64,000 nt of DNA from contig NZ_JANADR010000001.1 in assembly GCF_024199925.1 (NCBI RefSeq), positions 6,203,501 through 6,267,500 on the forward strand. Direction: 5' to 3'. Under the pieces are notes generated by a model. The model worked only from the letters and a program-made list of their open reading frames with translations. It had not been told where the DNA came from and did no database searches. Position 1 is the first letter of the stretch. Every line of letters begins with the position of its first letter. The translations under genes were made by a program, and so were the position numbers. Origin of the DNA: Bradyrhizobium sp. CCGUVB1N3. Lineage in GTDB: Bacteria; Pseudomonadota; Alphaproteobacteria; Rhizobiales; Xanthobacteraceae. Shown in pieces: positions 1 through 8,276 of this stretch.

Positions 1-32
1 GCAAAACGCCCTTCCGGCCGGCAGCCCGCGCC

Positions 33-647
33 TCAAGAGTGCGCAAAAATGTCCTCGGCCTCCCAGCCCTGCAAATCGAGCTTCGCCCGCGTCGGCAGGA
101 AGTCGAAGCAGGCCTGCGCCAGCGCGGTGCGGCCCTCCCGCACCAGCATGGCATCCAGCCGCTCGCGCAAGCTGTGCAGGTGGAGGACGTCGGAGGCGGC
201 GTAGGCGAGCTGCGGCTCGCTCAGGCTGTCCGCGCCCCAGTCGCTCGATTGCTGCTGCTTGGACAGGTCGACATTGAGCACCTCGCGGACGAGGTCCTTG
301 AGACCGTGGCGGTCGGTGTAGGTGCGGGTCAGGCGCGAGGCGATCTTGGTGCAGTAGAGCGGCGTCGTCATCACGCCAAAAGCTTCATACAGCACGGCGA
401 TGTCGAACCGCGCGAAATGGAAGATCTTTGTGACGTTAGGGTTGGCGAGCAGCGCCTTCAGGTTCGGCGCGTCGGTGTGCCCCTTGGGGATCTGAACCAC
501 GTCGGCGCTGCCGTCGCCGGGCGAGAGCTGCACGACGCAGAGCCGGTCGCGATGCGGGTTCAGGCCCATGGTCTCGGTGTCGATCGCGACCGAGGAGGTG
601 TAGCGGGACAGGTCCGGCAGATCGCCGCGATGCAGGCGTACGGTCAT
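33..647 (-). CDS. RNase D-like 3'-5' exonuclease, short form
   Basis: This is a DEDDy-type ribonuclease of the RNase H-like fold, expected to trim RNA 3' ends in the cytoplasm. The first acidic pair is D23 and E25 in an IDTETMGL motif. The second motif HFARFD lies near residue 80, and the third has Tyr and Asp in YAASDVLHL near residues 149-153. At 204 residues it contains only the exonuclease domain. Classical RNase D is about 370 residues and adds HRDC domains, so this is the short rhizobial form, and I leave the rnd symbol off. It stands alone on this strand. The next gene upstream lies beyond the insertion sequence. Confidence 0.85.
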   Translation of the reverse strand: MTVRLHRGDLPDLSRYTSSVAIDTETMGLNPHRDRLCVVQLSPGDGSADVVQIPKGHTDAPNLKALLANPNVTKIFHFARFDIAVLYEAFGVMTTPLYCTKIASRLTRTYTDRHGLKDLVREVLNVDLSKQQQSSDWGADSLSEPQLAYAASDVLHLHSLRERLDAMLVREGRTALAQACFDFLPTRAKLDLQGWEAEDIFAHS

Positions 648-794
648 GGCGTTTCAAACCTCAGTCGAATCGATGCGCGGCTTTCAAGGCTAATGCCCGG
701 AACAGGAACTGGCGAGGGTCGGCGCGCGAGCAACCCCCCGGGCCGGCTGGCCTTTCGGCGGTGTATCCGCTGGCAGATATCCGCGCAAGCCGAC

Positions 795-837
795 CTAAAG
801 CGCGATGAGATTGGGATGAACCGTCGTCGCGCTTTAG
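795..837. repeat. Left half of a dispersed palindromic repeat split by the IS
   Basis: The segment begins CTAAAGCGCG and ends CGCGCTTTAG, a 10-bp inverted repeat. It matches the first part of the intact repeat at 30761-30846 (GATGAATCGTCATCGCGCTTCAG there). The remainder of the unit resumes right after the insertion sequence, at 2330. TTAG, its last four bases, is duplicated on the far side of the IS. Confidence 0.75.
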
Positions 838-2325
838 CAGGCTGTTGAAGAAGTCTCTGGCGAAGCGTTTTGGATCGTGATTCCCTAGGATCAGGATTTT
901 GCTGGGGTGGCACGATGCGGGGAAGTGACGAACGGTCTGGCTCGCTGTTCAGTTATGTTGACCTGGAGGCTCGGGTTCGCGTCGACCACCCGCTGCGGGC
1001 GATCAGGGATCTGGCAAATGCGGCGCTGGGCGATCTTTCTGGGGAGTTTGGCAAGCTCTACACGGACTTCGGTCGGCCCTCGATCGCACCGGAGAAACTG
1101 CTTCGGGCGATGCTCCTACAGGCGTTCTATGGGGTTCGCTCGGAAAGGCATCTGATGGAACGGATGGAGTTCGATCTTCTGTTCCGCTGGTTCGTCGGGC
1201 TTGGGGTGGACGATGCGGTTTGGGACCATTCAACCTTCTCGAAGAACCGCGACCGGCTGCTTGAAGGTGAGATTGCGGCCAAGTTCTTGAACGCGCTTTT
1301 GGCGCAGCCGAAGGTGAAGCGTCTTTTGTCGAGCGATCACTTCTCGGTGGACGGCACGCTCATTGAAGCCTGGGCTTCGATCAAGAGCTTCCGGAGGAAG
1401 GATGGCAGCGACAAAGATCAGGACGGTCCGGGACGCAATGCCGAGCGCAGCTTCCACAAGGAGAAGCGATCCAACGAGACCCATGAGAGCACGACCGATC
1501 CTGAGGCCAGGCTCTATAAAAAGGGCGACGGCCAGCCGGCCAAACTCTGCTATATGGGCCATGCGCTGATGGAGAACCGCAATGGTTTGGCGGTTTTAGG
1601 TGGAGTGAGCCAAGCTACTGGCACCGCCGAACGAGAGATTGCGCTTGCCATGATCGACAGGCGCGGGTGTGCGAAGCGGGTCACTCTGGGGGCGGACAAA
1701 GCCTACGACGTCACGCAGTTCGTGCATGACCTGAGAGATAGATCGGTTACTCCGCATATCGCGATCAATGGACATCTGAGTAAGACCGGCAAGCGGCGCA
1801 AGACGGCGGTCGACGCGCGTACCACGCGTCACGACGGCTATGACATCAGCCAACGCTGCCGCAAACGCATCGAAGAAGTCTTCGGCTGGATCAAGAGTTC
1901 CGCTGGCCTGGCCAAGGTCAAGCTGCGAGGCCGCGACCGGGTGGATGCCGTCTTCGTCCTGGCGCTTGCGGCCTATAATCTGATCCGGCTGCCCAAGCTT
2001 CTGGCGGCACCGGCATGAGCATCCGAGGTAGATGGCGGGTCGTCGAGACACCAGGCTACGACATGGCCGTGGCGGGCGCCTACATCCTGTTCGATGACGA
2101 CGGCGGCGAGTTCGCCTTCGATTGCCTCACGGGCTGCATTCATGGAGCCTGTGACGGCGATGCCGTCCAGTTCGGCTGGCAGGGAAACGACGAAATGGAG
2201 CCAGCCAACGGTGATGGCTAGGCCGAACTGCGGGATGACGGCTCACTCGAAGGTGAAATCTGCCTCCTTAATGGCGACGACATCCCATTTATCGCGCGTC
2301 GCTCGAAGACTTCTTCAACAGCCTG
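838..2325 (+). mobile_element. IS5-family insertion sequence, 1488 bp
   Basis: The ends are perfect 19-bp inverted repeats: CAGGCTGTTGAAGAAGTCT at 838-856 and its reverse complement at 2307-2325. A 4-bp duplication TTAG flanks the element at 834-837 and 2326-2329. It fits the YTAR target reported for one IS5 branch. The element carries a DDE transposase and a second small ORF coupled to it by an ATGA overlap. Perfect ends and an intact duplication indicate recent insertion. It resembles elements I know from Bradyrhizobium (ISBj2-like), but the exact name is not established. Confidence 0.93.
915..2018 (+). CDS. IS5-family DDE transposase
   Basis: The transposase cuts and joins the IS ends. 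An N-terminal DUF772-type region (residues 10-100) precedes the DDE_Tnp_1-type catalytic core. The acidic residues are D near 145 in SVDGTLIEAWAS, D near 258 in LGADKAYD and E near 318 in RIEEVFGW. The frame is open from a TTG at 870, but the ATG at 915 follows a GGGGTGG stretch and gives the usual family N-terminus (MRGSDERSGSLF), so I chose it; the product is 367 residues. The reading frame is intact and probably active. Its stop codon overlaps the start of the next small ORF (ATGA). Confidence 0.93.
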   Translation: MRGSDERSGSLFSYVDLEARVRVDHPLRAIRDLANAALGDLSGEFGKLYTDFGRPSIAPEKLLRAMLLQAFYGVRSERHLMERMEFDLLFRWFVGLGVDDAVWDHSTFSKNRDRLLEGEIAAKFLNALLAQPKVKRLLSSDHFSVDGTLIEAWASIKSFRRKDGSDKDQDGPGRNAERSFHKEKRSNETHESTTDPEARLYKKGDGQPAKLCYMGHALMENRNGLAVLGGVSQATGTAEREIALAMIDRRGCAKRVTLGADKAYDVTQFVHDLRDRSVTPHIAINGHLSKTGKRRKTAVDARTTRHDGYDISQRCRKRIEEVFGWIKSSAGLAKVKLRGRDRVDAVFVLALAAYNLIRLPKLLAAPA

Positions 2326-2329
2326 TTAG
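2015..2329 (+). pseudogene. Second (passenger) ORF of the IS, interrupted by an amber codon
   Basis: The ORF starts MSIRGRWRVVETPGYD in an ATGA overlap with the transposase. It runs 68 codons to a TAG at 2219-2221, where related elements, as I recall them, have Trp (GDGWAEL). Beyond the TAG the same frame stays open for 35 codons (AELRDDGSLEGEICLLNGDD...) through the right inverted repeat, and its final TAG (2327-2329) lies in the target duplication. The product would be a small acidic Gly/Asp-rich protein of unknown function. Translational coupling suggests it is made with the transposase. The internal stop is seen directly; that it is a mutation is inferred from family memory. Confidence 0.6.
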
Positions 2330-2391
2330 GTTGTTGTTTGAGCATGATCTTTTCGGAAAACCGCTTCACACTTTTCCGGATCATGCTCTAG
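2330..2391. repeat. Right half of the IS-split palindromic repeat
   Basis: GAGCATGATC and GATCATGCTC are inverted arms around an AAAACCGCTTC core. The unit aligns base for base with the intact copy at 30761-30846 and, reversed, with 23477-23525. The last bases overlap the stop codon of the GT87 gene on the minus strand, so the element probably acts as its transcript end. Confidence 0.8.
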
Positions 2392-3731
2392 GGCTGATGG
2401 ACCTTGCGAAAATCCGCCAGGAAGACCCAGAAGCACAGCAGCGCTGCGACGAGCTGAAGGAAGCCGCCTTCGATGGCGCCGCCGGAGATCGAGACCGAGG
2501 TCGGAATGAGGATTGCGACGGTCAGAACGGCCACGATCGCCATGGCCGGAAGATCGACGATCAGAACGGCGGCATAGATCGCCAGTTCAAAGAAGGCATA
2601 TTCCTTGAGCCGCGGCGAACAGAGATAGAGCGCATACATCGCCAGAACCGTGATGCGCGCGGCGTCGCGGGGATGATCGATCAGCCATCGATCCAACCTG
2701 TTCGCAAGCCATCCGGTCTCGGGTATGGCCCGATCCCCGATGGCGCGCGACACCGACAGGGTGAATGGCGCCAGCACAAGCGCGATCGCCGCAAGCCCGT
2801 AGAGGGCGAAGACGATCGCTTCGCTGCCCGCCAGCCCCCAATGCTTCGCCACGCCCTGGACGAAAATGAAGAGCGAGGGGTTCATCCTGTCCTGGGCAAC
2901 GCCAAGCTGCCCGGGAATTTGACCGGAGATTGCGCGGAGCCAGCTTCCGAAGAGGTCGGCGTAGAACAGCATCGAGATCAGGATCGGCAAGATGAACATG
3001 CCGATCGCGACGGCGATCAGGATGAGCTTGCGAAAGCGCGGCTGCGGCAGGAAATAGAGCGAAGCCAGGACGGGACAGAAGACCAGCTTGAATGATGTCA
3101 CGAGGCCGAGGACGGCGGCACCGGTCAAGCGCAGCATGAAGCTCTTGTCTTCCTCGTCAAGGGGGCCGCGACCGAGCAGGAGCGCCAGCGCAACCGCCGT
3201 CAGCAAGCCGGTGAAAATCGAAAAATTCCCGGAAGCCAGCGTCCATTCGAAACCGACGAACGCACCGAGCGCACAAAGCACGCGCAGACATGTGTCGCGC
3301 AGGCCCGCACGGGGCGCGCCAAGACCGGGCAACAGCAGTCCGCAGAGAATGGCGAGGACGAGATAGACAGCCCGGTGATGATCAACGAGCAGCCCTGCGG
3401 AGCACAGGGGACGGAAGAGATCCAATGTCACCGGCAGATAGGGGTACGCGAACGTCGTGTTCCGCAAATTGCTGATAAGGTAGGGGTCAAGCCCCTCCCT
3501 ATAGGCATCGACTGCCGCGCAATTGACGTGAAGGTCCCACCCGAGTTGCCCGCTCGAATTGCCGTCGACGACGAAGCTTGCGAGGACCGGGATTGCGAGG
3601 AGCGCGGCAAGAAGCATCAACCAGGCGTTCGGCAGTTGACCGACGGCGCCACCGGGATACGACAAGGCGAGCTCAGCTTTCCCGACCGACGTCGCCGTCA
3701 GATTCGGCCGCTGTGCCTTGTCGTTGGCCAT
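2388..3731 (-). CDS. GT87-family (DUF2029) polytopic membrane glycosyltransferase
   Basis: This 447-residue integral membrane protein has about ten hydrophobic segments. After the first membrane segment it shows GQLGWDLHVNCAAVDAYREG followed by LDPY, the GT87/DUF2029 pattern in which an Asp of the first extracytoplasmic loop is thought to be catalytic. GT87 enzymes use polyprenyl-phosphate sugars and include mycobacterial PimE and the arabinofuranosyltransferase AftC. The gene is 19 bp downstream of another large membrane protein and is the last of a three-gene operon with the UbiA gene, which suggests it uses the lipid-linked sugar made nearby. The start MANDKAQR was preferred over an upstream ATG at 3860, which overlaps the preceding gene. 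The acceptor is unknown. Confidence 0.75.
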   Translation of the reverse strand: MANDKAQRPNLTATSVGKAELALSYPGGAVGQLPNAWLMLLAALLAIPVLASFVVDGNSSGQLGWDLHVNCAAVDAYREGLDPYLISNLRNTTFAYPYLPVTLDLFRPLCSAGLLVDHHRAVYLVLAILCGLLLPGLGAPRAGLRDTCLRVLCALGAFVGFEWTLASGNFSIFTGLLTAVALALLLGRGPLDEEDKSFMLRLTGAAVLGLVTSFKLVFCPVLASLYFLPQPRFRKLILIAVAIGMFILPILISMLFYADLFGSWLRAISGQIPGQLGVAQDRMNPSLFIFVQGVAKHWGLAGSEAIVFALYGLAAIALVLAPFTLSVSRAIGDRAIPETGWLANRLDRWLIDHPRDAARITVLAMYALYLCSPRLKEYAFFELAIYAAVLIVDLPAMAIVAVLTVAILIPTSVSISGGAIEGGFLQLVAALLCFWVFLADFRKVHQP

Positions 3732-3750
3732 GTGGAACGCCCCGGCGCCT

Positions 3751-5493
3751 TCAGAGCCCTGCAGCCTGGCGCTTGACGGCCGACACGCAGAGATGCGCGG
3801 TGCGGAAGGACACATCCCCCGCGTCCCGAGGCGGCATCGTATCGCAGATCTCCACGACATAGCCGATGCCCTTGCGCGCGGCGTAGGCGAGCCGTGATGC
3901 GTGATCGTTCGCCGCAGCCGTCTCGGTCATCCTCTCATGCCAGACCGAATAGTAGGACGGCGTCCACATCGCAGCCGCGCCGCGCTTGTAGTCGACCCAG
4001 ACCCGGCGGTGCGAGATGAATTCAAAGTTGCCCTGTCGCGACAGCGCGATGTCCGCAATCGACGGCGTCGGTTTTGCGTCGAGGTCCGGTTTCGGCGGCA
4101 CGATGAAGATCGCGCTCGTCGGCGTCGACGTGCGCGCCCAATTGCCCACATCAGCCCATTCCTGCGCCCCCGCGGAATAGGCCCGATCGAACACGAAATA
4201 GTTCCAGGCGCCCAGCGGAAACAGCACACATCCGGCCAGGGCCAGCAACGCGTATCCGACCCTGCGACAATAGGGCGGCACGGCTTCCGCCGCTTCGCGA
4301 ATATGTCGGGCTGCCAGGATGATCGGAATGGCAATCAGGAATGCGACATCGCCGAGATAGAGCGCCAGCACGATCGCGCAGCCGGGCAGAAACAGGGCAG
4401 AACCGTCGCGACGCAACCACGTGGTGGCAAGCGCCGCAATCGCGAGGCCCGCCAACAGATGAATGATCGTACCCGAGCGAAGCAGCTGAATGTTGAGGAG
4501 GAAAGGCGACGTGCTCAGGGATGGCAGGACGACGCCGAGCAGATAGAGGAGGATCGCCCCGAGATAGGCGACCTGCAGCTCACGAGCCGTCGGCCCGAAC
4601 CAGTAAAGCGCGATTGCACCAAGGGCCGCGATCTCCGTGATCTGGAGGATGCCGGACATCGAGATCGAATCGATCAGGGAGTGTCCGGCAAAATATTCGC
4701 GGAGATAGGCGGCATAGTCCACGCCAAGCGATTTTCCGAGCTCGGGATTGGACAGGATCGCGTGGAGCACCGGAAACATGATCGGTGCGGAGATCACGAG
4801 GCCGATCGTGGTTCGCAGGCAGATCGCGCTGAGGCTCGTTTCCTTCTTGATGAAGAGGCAAATGGCGATCAGCGCCAGCAACGGCGCGAGCCAGATCGCC
4901 ATGAACGCATTGACGAAGAACGTGACGCCCAGGGCGACGGTCGCCGCCGTGAAGCGCCCCCGAGCCGCGAAATAGATGCCCAAGAGAATGGTGCCGTTGG
5001 CGATTTCCGAGTGCGTGAAATAGTTGATGAACAGGCCGCCGGTGCCGGCAGGGCTATAGCCCAAAAGCAGCGGCATCGAGCAGACGAGCAGGGTAAACAC
5101 GATCCTGTCGCGTCGATCGGTGATGCCGAGCAGCGACGCGCAGCACAGGAAGCCGAGGACGGAGAGCAGCCTCGACACAAAATTCAGGACGAAGAAGACC
5201 AGCTCGGTGTGGTCGAAGTATTTCTGGGTGTCGCCCAAGACGATCCAGACGCCGGATGCGAAGTAGCGCATCGACTGGATGAACGCATCGTCCTGATACT
5301 GCGGCTCATTGAAGAGGCCGGCGACGATCGGAAGGTGGAAGATGTTGTTATCGACGCCGAAGACGAATCCGCTTGTTAGGATCGACAACAGCGAGCCCGC
5401 CAGTGCAATGGTCAGCGTCTCGATGAAGGGAGCCGAAACGCTCGCGGCGCCCTCGCGCCGGTCGATGGGCATGGTCAGGCTTGTTTCGGTCAT
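3751..5493 (-). CDS. Large polytopic membrane protein, possible GT-C glycosyltransferase
   Basis: The protein has 580 residues, about 11-13 hydrophobic segments and a C-terminal soluble part of roughly 120 residues (PPKPDLDAKPTPSIADIA onward). The first large loop contains NEPQYQDDAFIQS; an acidic pair there is typical of GT-C glycosyltransferases. I do not recognise a named family. The ATG overlaps the stop of the UbiA gene by one base (TGATG), so the two are translationally coupled. Downstream lies the GT87 gene. Position and topology suggest a role in transferring or exporting a lipid-linked sugar. A much longer open frame extends upstream, but it runs antisense-like through ubiA in another frame and is not used. 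Confidence 0.65.
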   Translation of the reverse strand: MTETSLTMPIDRREGAASVSAPFIETLTIALAGSLLSILTSGFVFGVDNNIFHLPIVAGLFNEPQYQDDAFIQSMRYFASGVWIVLGDTQKYFDHTELVFFVLNFVSRLLSVLGFLCCASLLGITDRRDRIVFTLLVCSMPLLLGYSPAGTGGLFINYFTHSEIANGTILLGIYFAARGRFTAATVALGVTFFVNAFMAIWLAPLLALIAICLFIKKETSLSAICLRTTIGLVISAPIMFPVLHAILSNPELGKSLGVDYAAYLREYFAGHSLIDSISMSGILQITEIAALGAIALYWFGPTARELQVAYLGAILLYLLGVVLPSLSTSPFLLNIQLLRSGTIIHLLAGLAIAALATTWLRRDGSALFLPGCAIVLALYLGDVAFLIAIPIILAARHIREAAEAVPPYCRRVGYALLALAGCVLFPLGAWNYFVFDRAYSAGAQEWADVGNWARTSTPTSAIFIVPPKPDLDAKPTPSIADIALSRQGNFEFISHRRVWVDYKRGAAAMWTPSYYSVWHERMTETAAANDHASRLAYAARKGIGYVVEICDTMPPRDAGDVSFRTAHLCVSAVKRQAAGL

Positions 5494-6833
5494 CAGATCG
5501 CTGCCAGCATGATGCAGATCATCGCCATCACCGTGGTCCGGCTGGCGTTGTCCTTGAAGGTGTAGAGAATCGGGTCGTCCGGCATCTCGCGGCGATGCGC
5601 CATCATCAGCGCGCGGCCGAACCAGTAGAGCAGCAGCGGGTTGAGCAGCCACAACATCCAGGGCCGGCTGTAGAGCGTCATCACCGCCGAGGACGAGACG
5701 TAGAGCGAGAACACGATCACCGCGTTCATGCCGCTCGCGGCCGCCATCGCCGCAATGACCTGGAGGTCGCCGATCCTGTAGTCGCGGTTGGCCGGATCGG
5801 AAAGGCCCGCGCCCTGCCGCAGCGTCAGCTCGCTGAACCGCTTGATCAGCGCCAGCGAGGTGAACACGAACAGCGAGAACATCAAGAGCCATTCGGACAG
5901 CACCACGCCGACACCGACGGCGCCGGCGACGATGCGCAGCGTATAGAGGCCCGCGAGCGTGACGACGTCGAGCAGCATCTTGCGCTTGAGCAGAAGCGAA
6001 TAGGCGATCGTGGTGCCGAGATAGGCGGCCAGCACGGCGGTGAAGACACCGGAAATGCACAGGCTCGCGGCGAACGCGCCGAGCCACAGCGCAGGGATTG
6101 CGAGAAGCGCGGAGGCGATCGGCAGATCGCCGGCCGCAAGCGCGCGGTGGCGCTTGGTCGGATGCTGGCGGTCGGCCGCAAGATCCAAGAGATCGTTCAT
6201 CAGATAGGCGCCGGACGCGCAGGCCGAGAACGCCAGGAACGCCAGCAGCGCCGCGCCGAGCGCCGACAGGCTCATCTGATGCGCCGTCACCAGGGGCACG
6301 AAGACCAGCGTGTTCTTGGCGTATTGATAGACGCGGAGCGCGTTCACCCAAATCTTCAGGCGGTCCTTGGTCTTCAGGCCGGCCTTGCGTTCGGCGTTCG
6401 GGGCACCGCGATTGCCGACATAGTCGAAGGCGTCGAGATCGGCGGTCGCGATCACGCCGTCAAAGCCGAGATGCGCGGCGATACCCTCGGCATGGTGGCG
6501 CAGGCGGGAGGCGATCACATAGACCTTGCGGCCCTGCGCGCGCGCTGCCAGCGCGAGATTCAGGACGTCCTGCTCATAGGGAAGGCTGGCATAGTCGAGC
6601 CGGGCGTCCTCGACGAGGTGCACAAGCTCGTCCTTGCGCCAGTCCTTGCGCCAAGTCCCGGCGGCACGCAAACGGCCGAGCATGTGCCCGGGCTCGCAAA
6701 GCAACGCTTCCAGCAGCAGATCCGAGCGCAGCAGCGCGCCTTCGAGCTCAATGACCAGCGCGCGCGGCGCGGCTGCCGGGGGCGGCAACGGCTCCGAACG
6801 GGCGAGTTCGTGCTGCCATTGGGGCTGCTCCAT
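5493..6833 (-). CDS. UbiA-family prenyltransferase with N-terminal HAD-like domain (DPPR synthase-like)
   Basis: The C-terminal UbiA domain (about residues 165-446) has the Mg-binding motif NDLLDLAADRQHPTKRHR near 213. It also has YSLLLKRKMLLDVVTLAGL and LRIVAGA, close to the pattern in mycobacterial decaprenyl-phosphate phosphoribosyltransferase (Rv3806c) and Azorhizobium NoeC. The predicted reaction is phosphoribosyl transfer from PRPP to a polyprenyl phosphate. The N-terminus is HAD-like, but where DxDGT is expected the sequence reads IELEGALLRSD, so the nucleophile Asp is Glu. The start is uncertain: ATG at 6833 (MEQPQWQ) or at 6860; neither has a clear ribosome site. It leads an operon with the two membrane proteins. 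Confidence 0.8.
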   Translation of the reverse strand: MEQPQWQHELARSEPLPPPAAAPRALVIELEGALLRSDLLLEALLCEPGHMLGRLRAAGTWRKDWRKDELVHLVEDARLDYASLPYEQDVLNLALAARAQGRKVYVIASRLRHHAEGIAAHLGFDGVIATADLDAFDYVGNRGAPNAERKAGLKTKDRLKIWVNALRVYQYAKNTLVFVPLVTAHQMSLSALGAALLAFLAFSACASGAYLMNDLLDLAADRQHPTKRHRALAAGDLPIASALLAIPALWLGAFAASLCISGVFTAVLAAYLGTTIAYSLLLKRKMLLDVVTLAGLYTLRIVAGAVGVGVVLSEWLLMFSLFVFTSLALIKRFSELTLRQGAGLSDPANRDYRIGDLQVIAAMAAASGMNAVIVFSLYVSSSAVMTLYSRPWMLWLLNPLLLYWFGRALMMAHRREMPDDPILYTFKDNASRTTVMAMICIMLAAI

Positions 6834-7276
6834 TCGAATACGCGCTCTACTGACTGGCATGGCCGGCCAGCGGCCGGGGAGCAGGGAAATGGACGGCTAA
6901 AACCGTAATTTCCAAACGCTAAGGACGGCTTAATCGGATTGGAGAAGGTGGGGCGGGATTTCTGGGATCAGGAACCGGCTGACTCGGCGTCAACCAGCCC
7001 ATTCGGGCGAATCGCGCCTTCCGCACTCCGATTCAACCGTCACGTAGGGACTGCGAACGAAAATGATGCGCCAGGAAATGACTTGGGTGTCCGTCAAGGA
7101 AGCACCTGAGTTTTCAGGAATTTTCCGTCTCGGACGTGTCCCGGCTTGTACGACCAAGCCGCACCTGTCTGAACGACAATCCGTGGAGAGCCTATCGTCT
7201 GCGGGCTTGTCGTTTGCCGCTGCAAACGGCAAGCTCACAATTCTTCGAGCGCTATTTGGCAGAATAGGAGGGACTT
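6834..7276. other. Intergenic region upstream of ubiA and of the peptide gene
   Basis: No convincing gene was seen. The region must hold the ubiA promoter (minus) and the promoter of the small-peptide cluster (plus). At 7211-7232 CGTTTGC/GCAAACG and TTGCCG/CGGCAA are overlapping stems that could form alternative hairpins. Base composition becomes less GC-rich toward the right end. Confidence 0.5.
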
Positions 7277-7393
7277 ATGATCAAGCTGATCGTGCTCACC
7301 TTCATCACCATGGCTGCCATTGCGCCGCCGATTGGGACGCCTGTCGCCCACGCAGGGTCAGTTGATTGTTGCGGCAGAAACCAGTGCTGCTGA
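7277..7393 (+). CDS. 38-residue secreted Cys-rich peptide
   Basis: The start is preceded by a strong ribosome site, AGGAGG ending 4 bases before the ATG. Residues 1-26 form a signal peptide with a hydrophobic core (LIVLTFITMAAIA) and an AHA cleavage motif. The predicted mature part is GSVDCCGRNQCC, with two Cys pairs in 12 residues. The next gene starts 4 bases after the stop, so the two are probably an operon. I recognise no family. The compact Cys-Cys spacing could bind metal or form disulfides, which is inference. The strength of the ribosome site and the clean signal peptide argue it is real despite its size. Confidence 0.6.
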   Translation: MIKLIVLTFITMAAIAPPIGTPVAHAGSVDCCGRNQCC

Positions 7394-7397
7394 TCGA

Positions 7398-8044
7398 ATG
7401 CCGCGAATCATAAGACGCGCATGGCGTTGGATAGGCGCAAACGACAAGCAGTTGATAATCTGCTTCGCCTTGGTTGGTGGCTTATACGCCCTTTTTGAGT
7501 ACTGGTCTCACCAGGACGGTGATCGGGAGCAAGAAGTCGCCCGCTATGTTCAGCTACAGGGGGCTGAACATGTGGCTTCGGCTAGAGCAAAGCTCGAAGT
7601 CTTAATGAATAGGCCTGATGTTTCCGCCTTGAAGAAGGAGACCTACGGTCCTTTTTTGAAAACTTGATCACTGATCAAGAGACGGCTGCAGCCGCATTGG
7701 TCGAGTTGAAGTTTTTCGATTCGCTTGCGATGTGCGTTGAGAGCAACCGCTGCTCCAAACAACTCGCTTGCCAGTATTTCTTTTTAGACGCGGAAGGATT
7801 CCTGCAGAATTTCCGACCGCTCCTGCTGAAGCTGCAGGTAAGGGACATTCTGGATACGGATTCAACAGTGTACCTGAAGCGATTTGGCCATCACCATTGT
7901 CAACCGGATATGAAGAAATACTGCAGCAGCTCGCTGATCAATTACCGCTCGGATGATTGCAAGCCGTTCAAGCCTCCGAAATACAGCCAGGTTTTCGATC
8001 CCCTCTCGGTGACGGCGGGACTATCCGCTACTGCCACGCTGTGA
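7398..8044 (+). pseudogene. Single-pass membrane protein split by a -1 frameshift
   Basis: The frame from MPRIIRRAW has a membrane segment (IICFALVGGLYALFEYW, residues 20-36) and ends at 7669-7671 after GPFLKT. The -1 frame then continues without stop to 8044 (ENLITDQETAAAALVELKFF...). Read together they give about 215 residues with one membrane anchor and a cytoplasmic or periplasmic domain containing several Cys (MCVESNRCSKQLAC, KKYCSSS, DDCKP). The junction is CCTTTTTTG. Either the gene is frameshifted, a T was miscounted, or -1 recoding joins the parts. I recognise no family. Base composition is lower in GC than neighbouring genes, which suggests acquisition. Confidence 0.55.
7652..7679 (+). 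promoter_or_regulatory. Candidate -1 frameshift signal: T TTT TTG heptamer plus hairpin
   Basis: In the zero frame the codons are CCT TTT TTG, which places T TTT TTG in the canonical X XXY YYZ register. Four bases later CTTGAT/ATCAAG form a 6-bp stem with a 5-nt loop (7663-7679). Slippage by -1 joins the two halves of the surrounding gene. The hairpin is short, so an ordinary frameshift mutation remains quite possible. Confidence 0.4.
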
Positions 8045-8276
8045 GTATGCGGTGACATAGCCTTCTCGCCAATGGTCAGAATTCAACTCGTATCGGCCAA
8101 CGAGAAAGCCTTCGGGAGCGTGCGGAAACTTCGAGCTGTAGCGCACGAAGCCTTGCAGCTTCACCTTCCGCTTCGCTCCTGTAAACACCGATCAGCTTGT
8201 CGGACGTGACCGCACGCCTGCCGATCCATCGTCCCGCACTCCGATCCCGCGAACAATCCCGGTTGACGACTATCGT

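Noticed and set aside
3901..5379. 492-codon open frame on the plus strand
   Set aside because: It is antisense to the membrane protein gene. It is rich in Arg/Asp/Gln without any domain pattern, the usual shadow in GC-rich DNA.
5481..6908. 475-codon open frame opposite the UbiA gene
   Set aside because: It is a shadow frame; the UbiA motifs on the minus strand are decisive.
7063..7365. 100-codon plus-strand ORF
   Set aside because: It overlaps the better-supported 38-codon peptide gene in another frame and has no ribosome site or recognisable pattern.
8045..8276. Possible gene remnant between the split membrane protein and the small membrane protein
   Set aside because: Several short frames overlap, but none has a ribosome site, a motif or coding-like composition.
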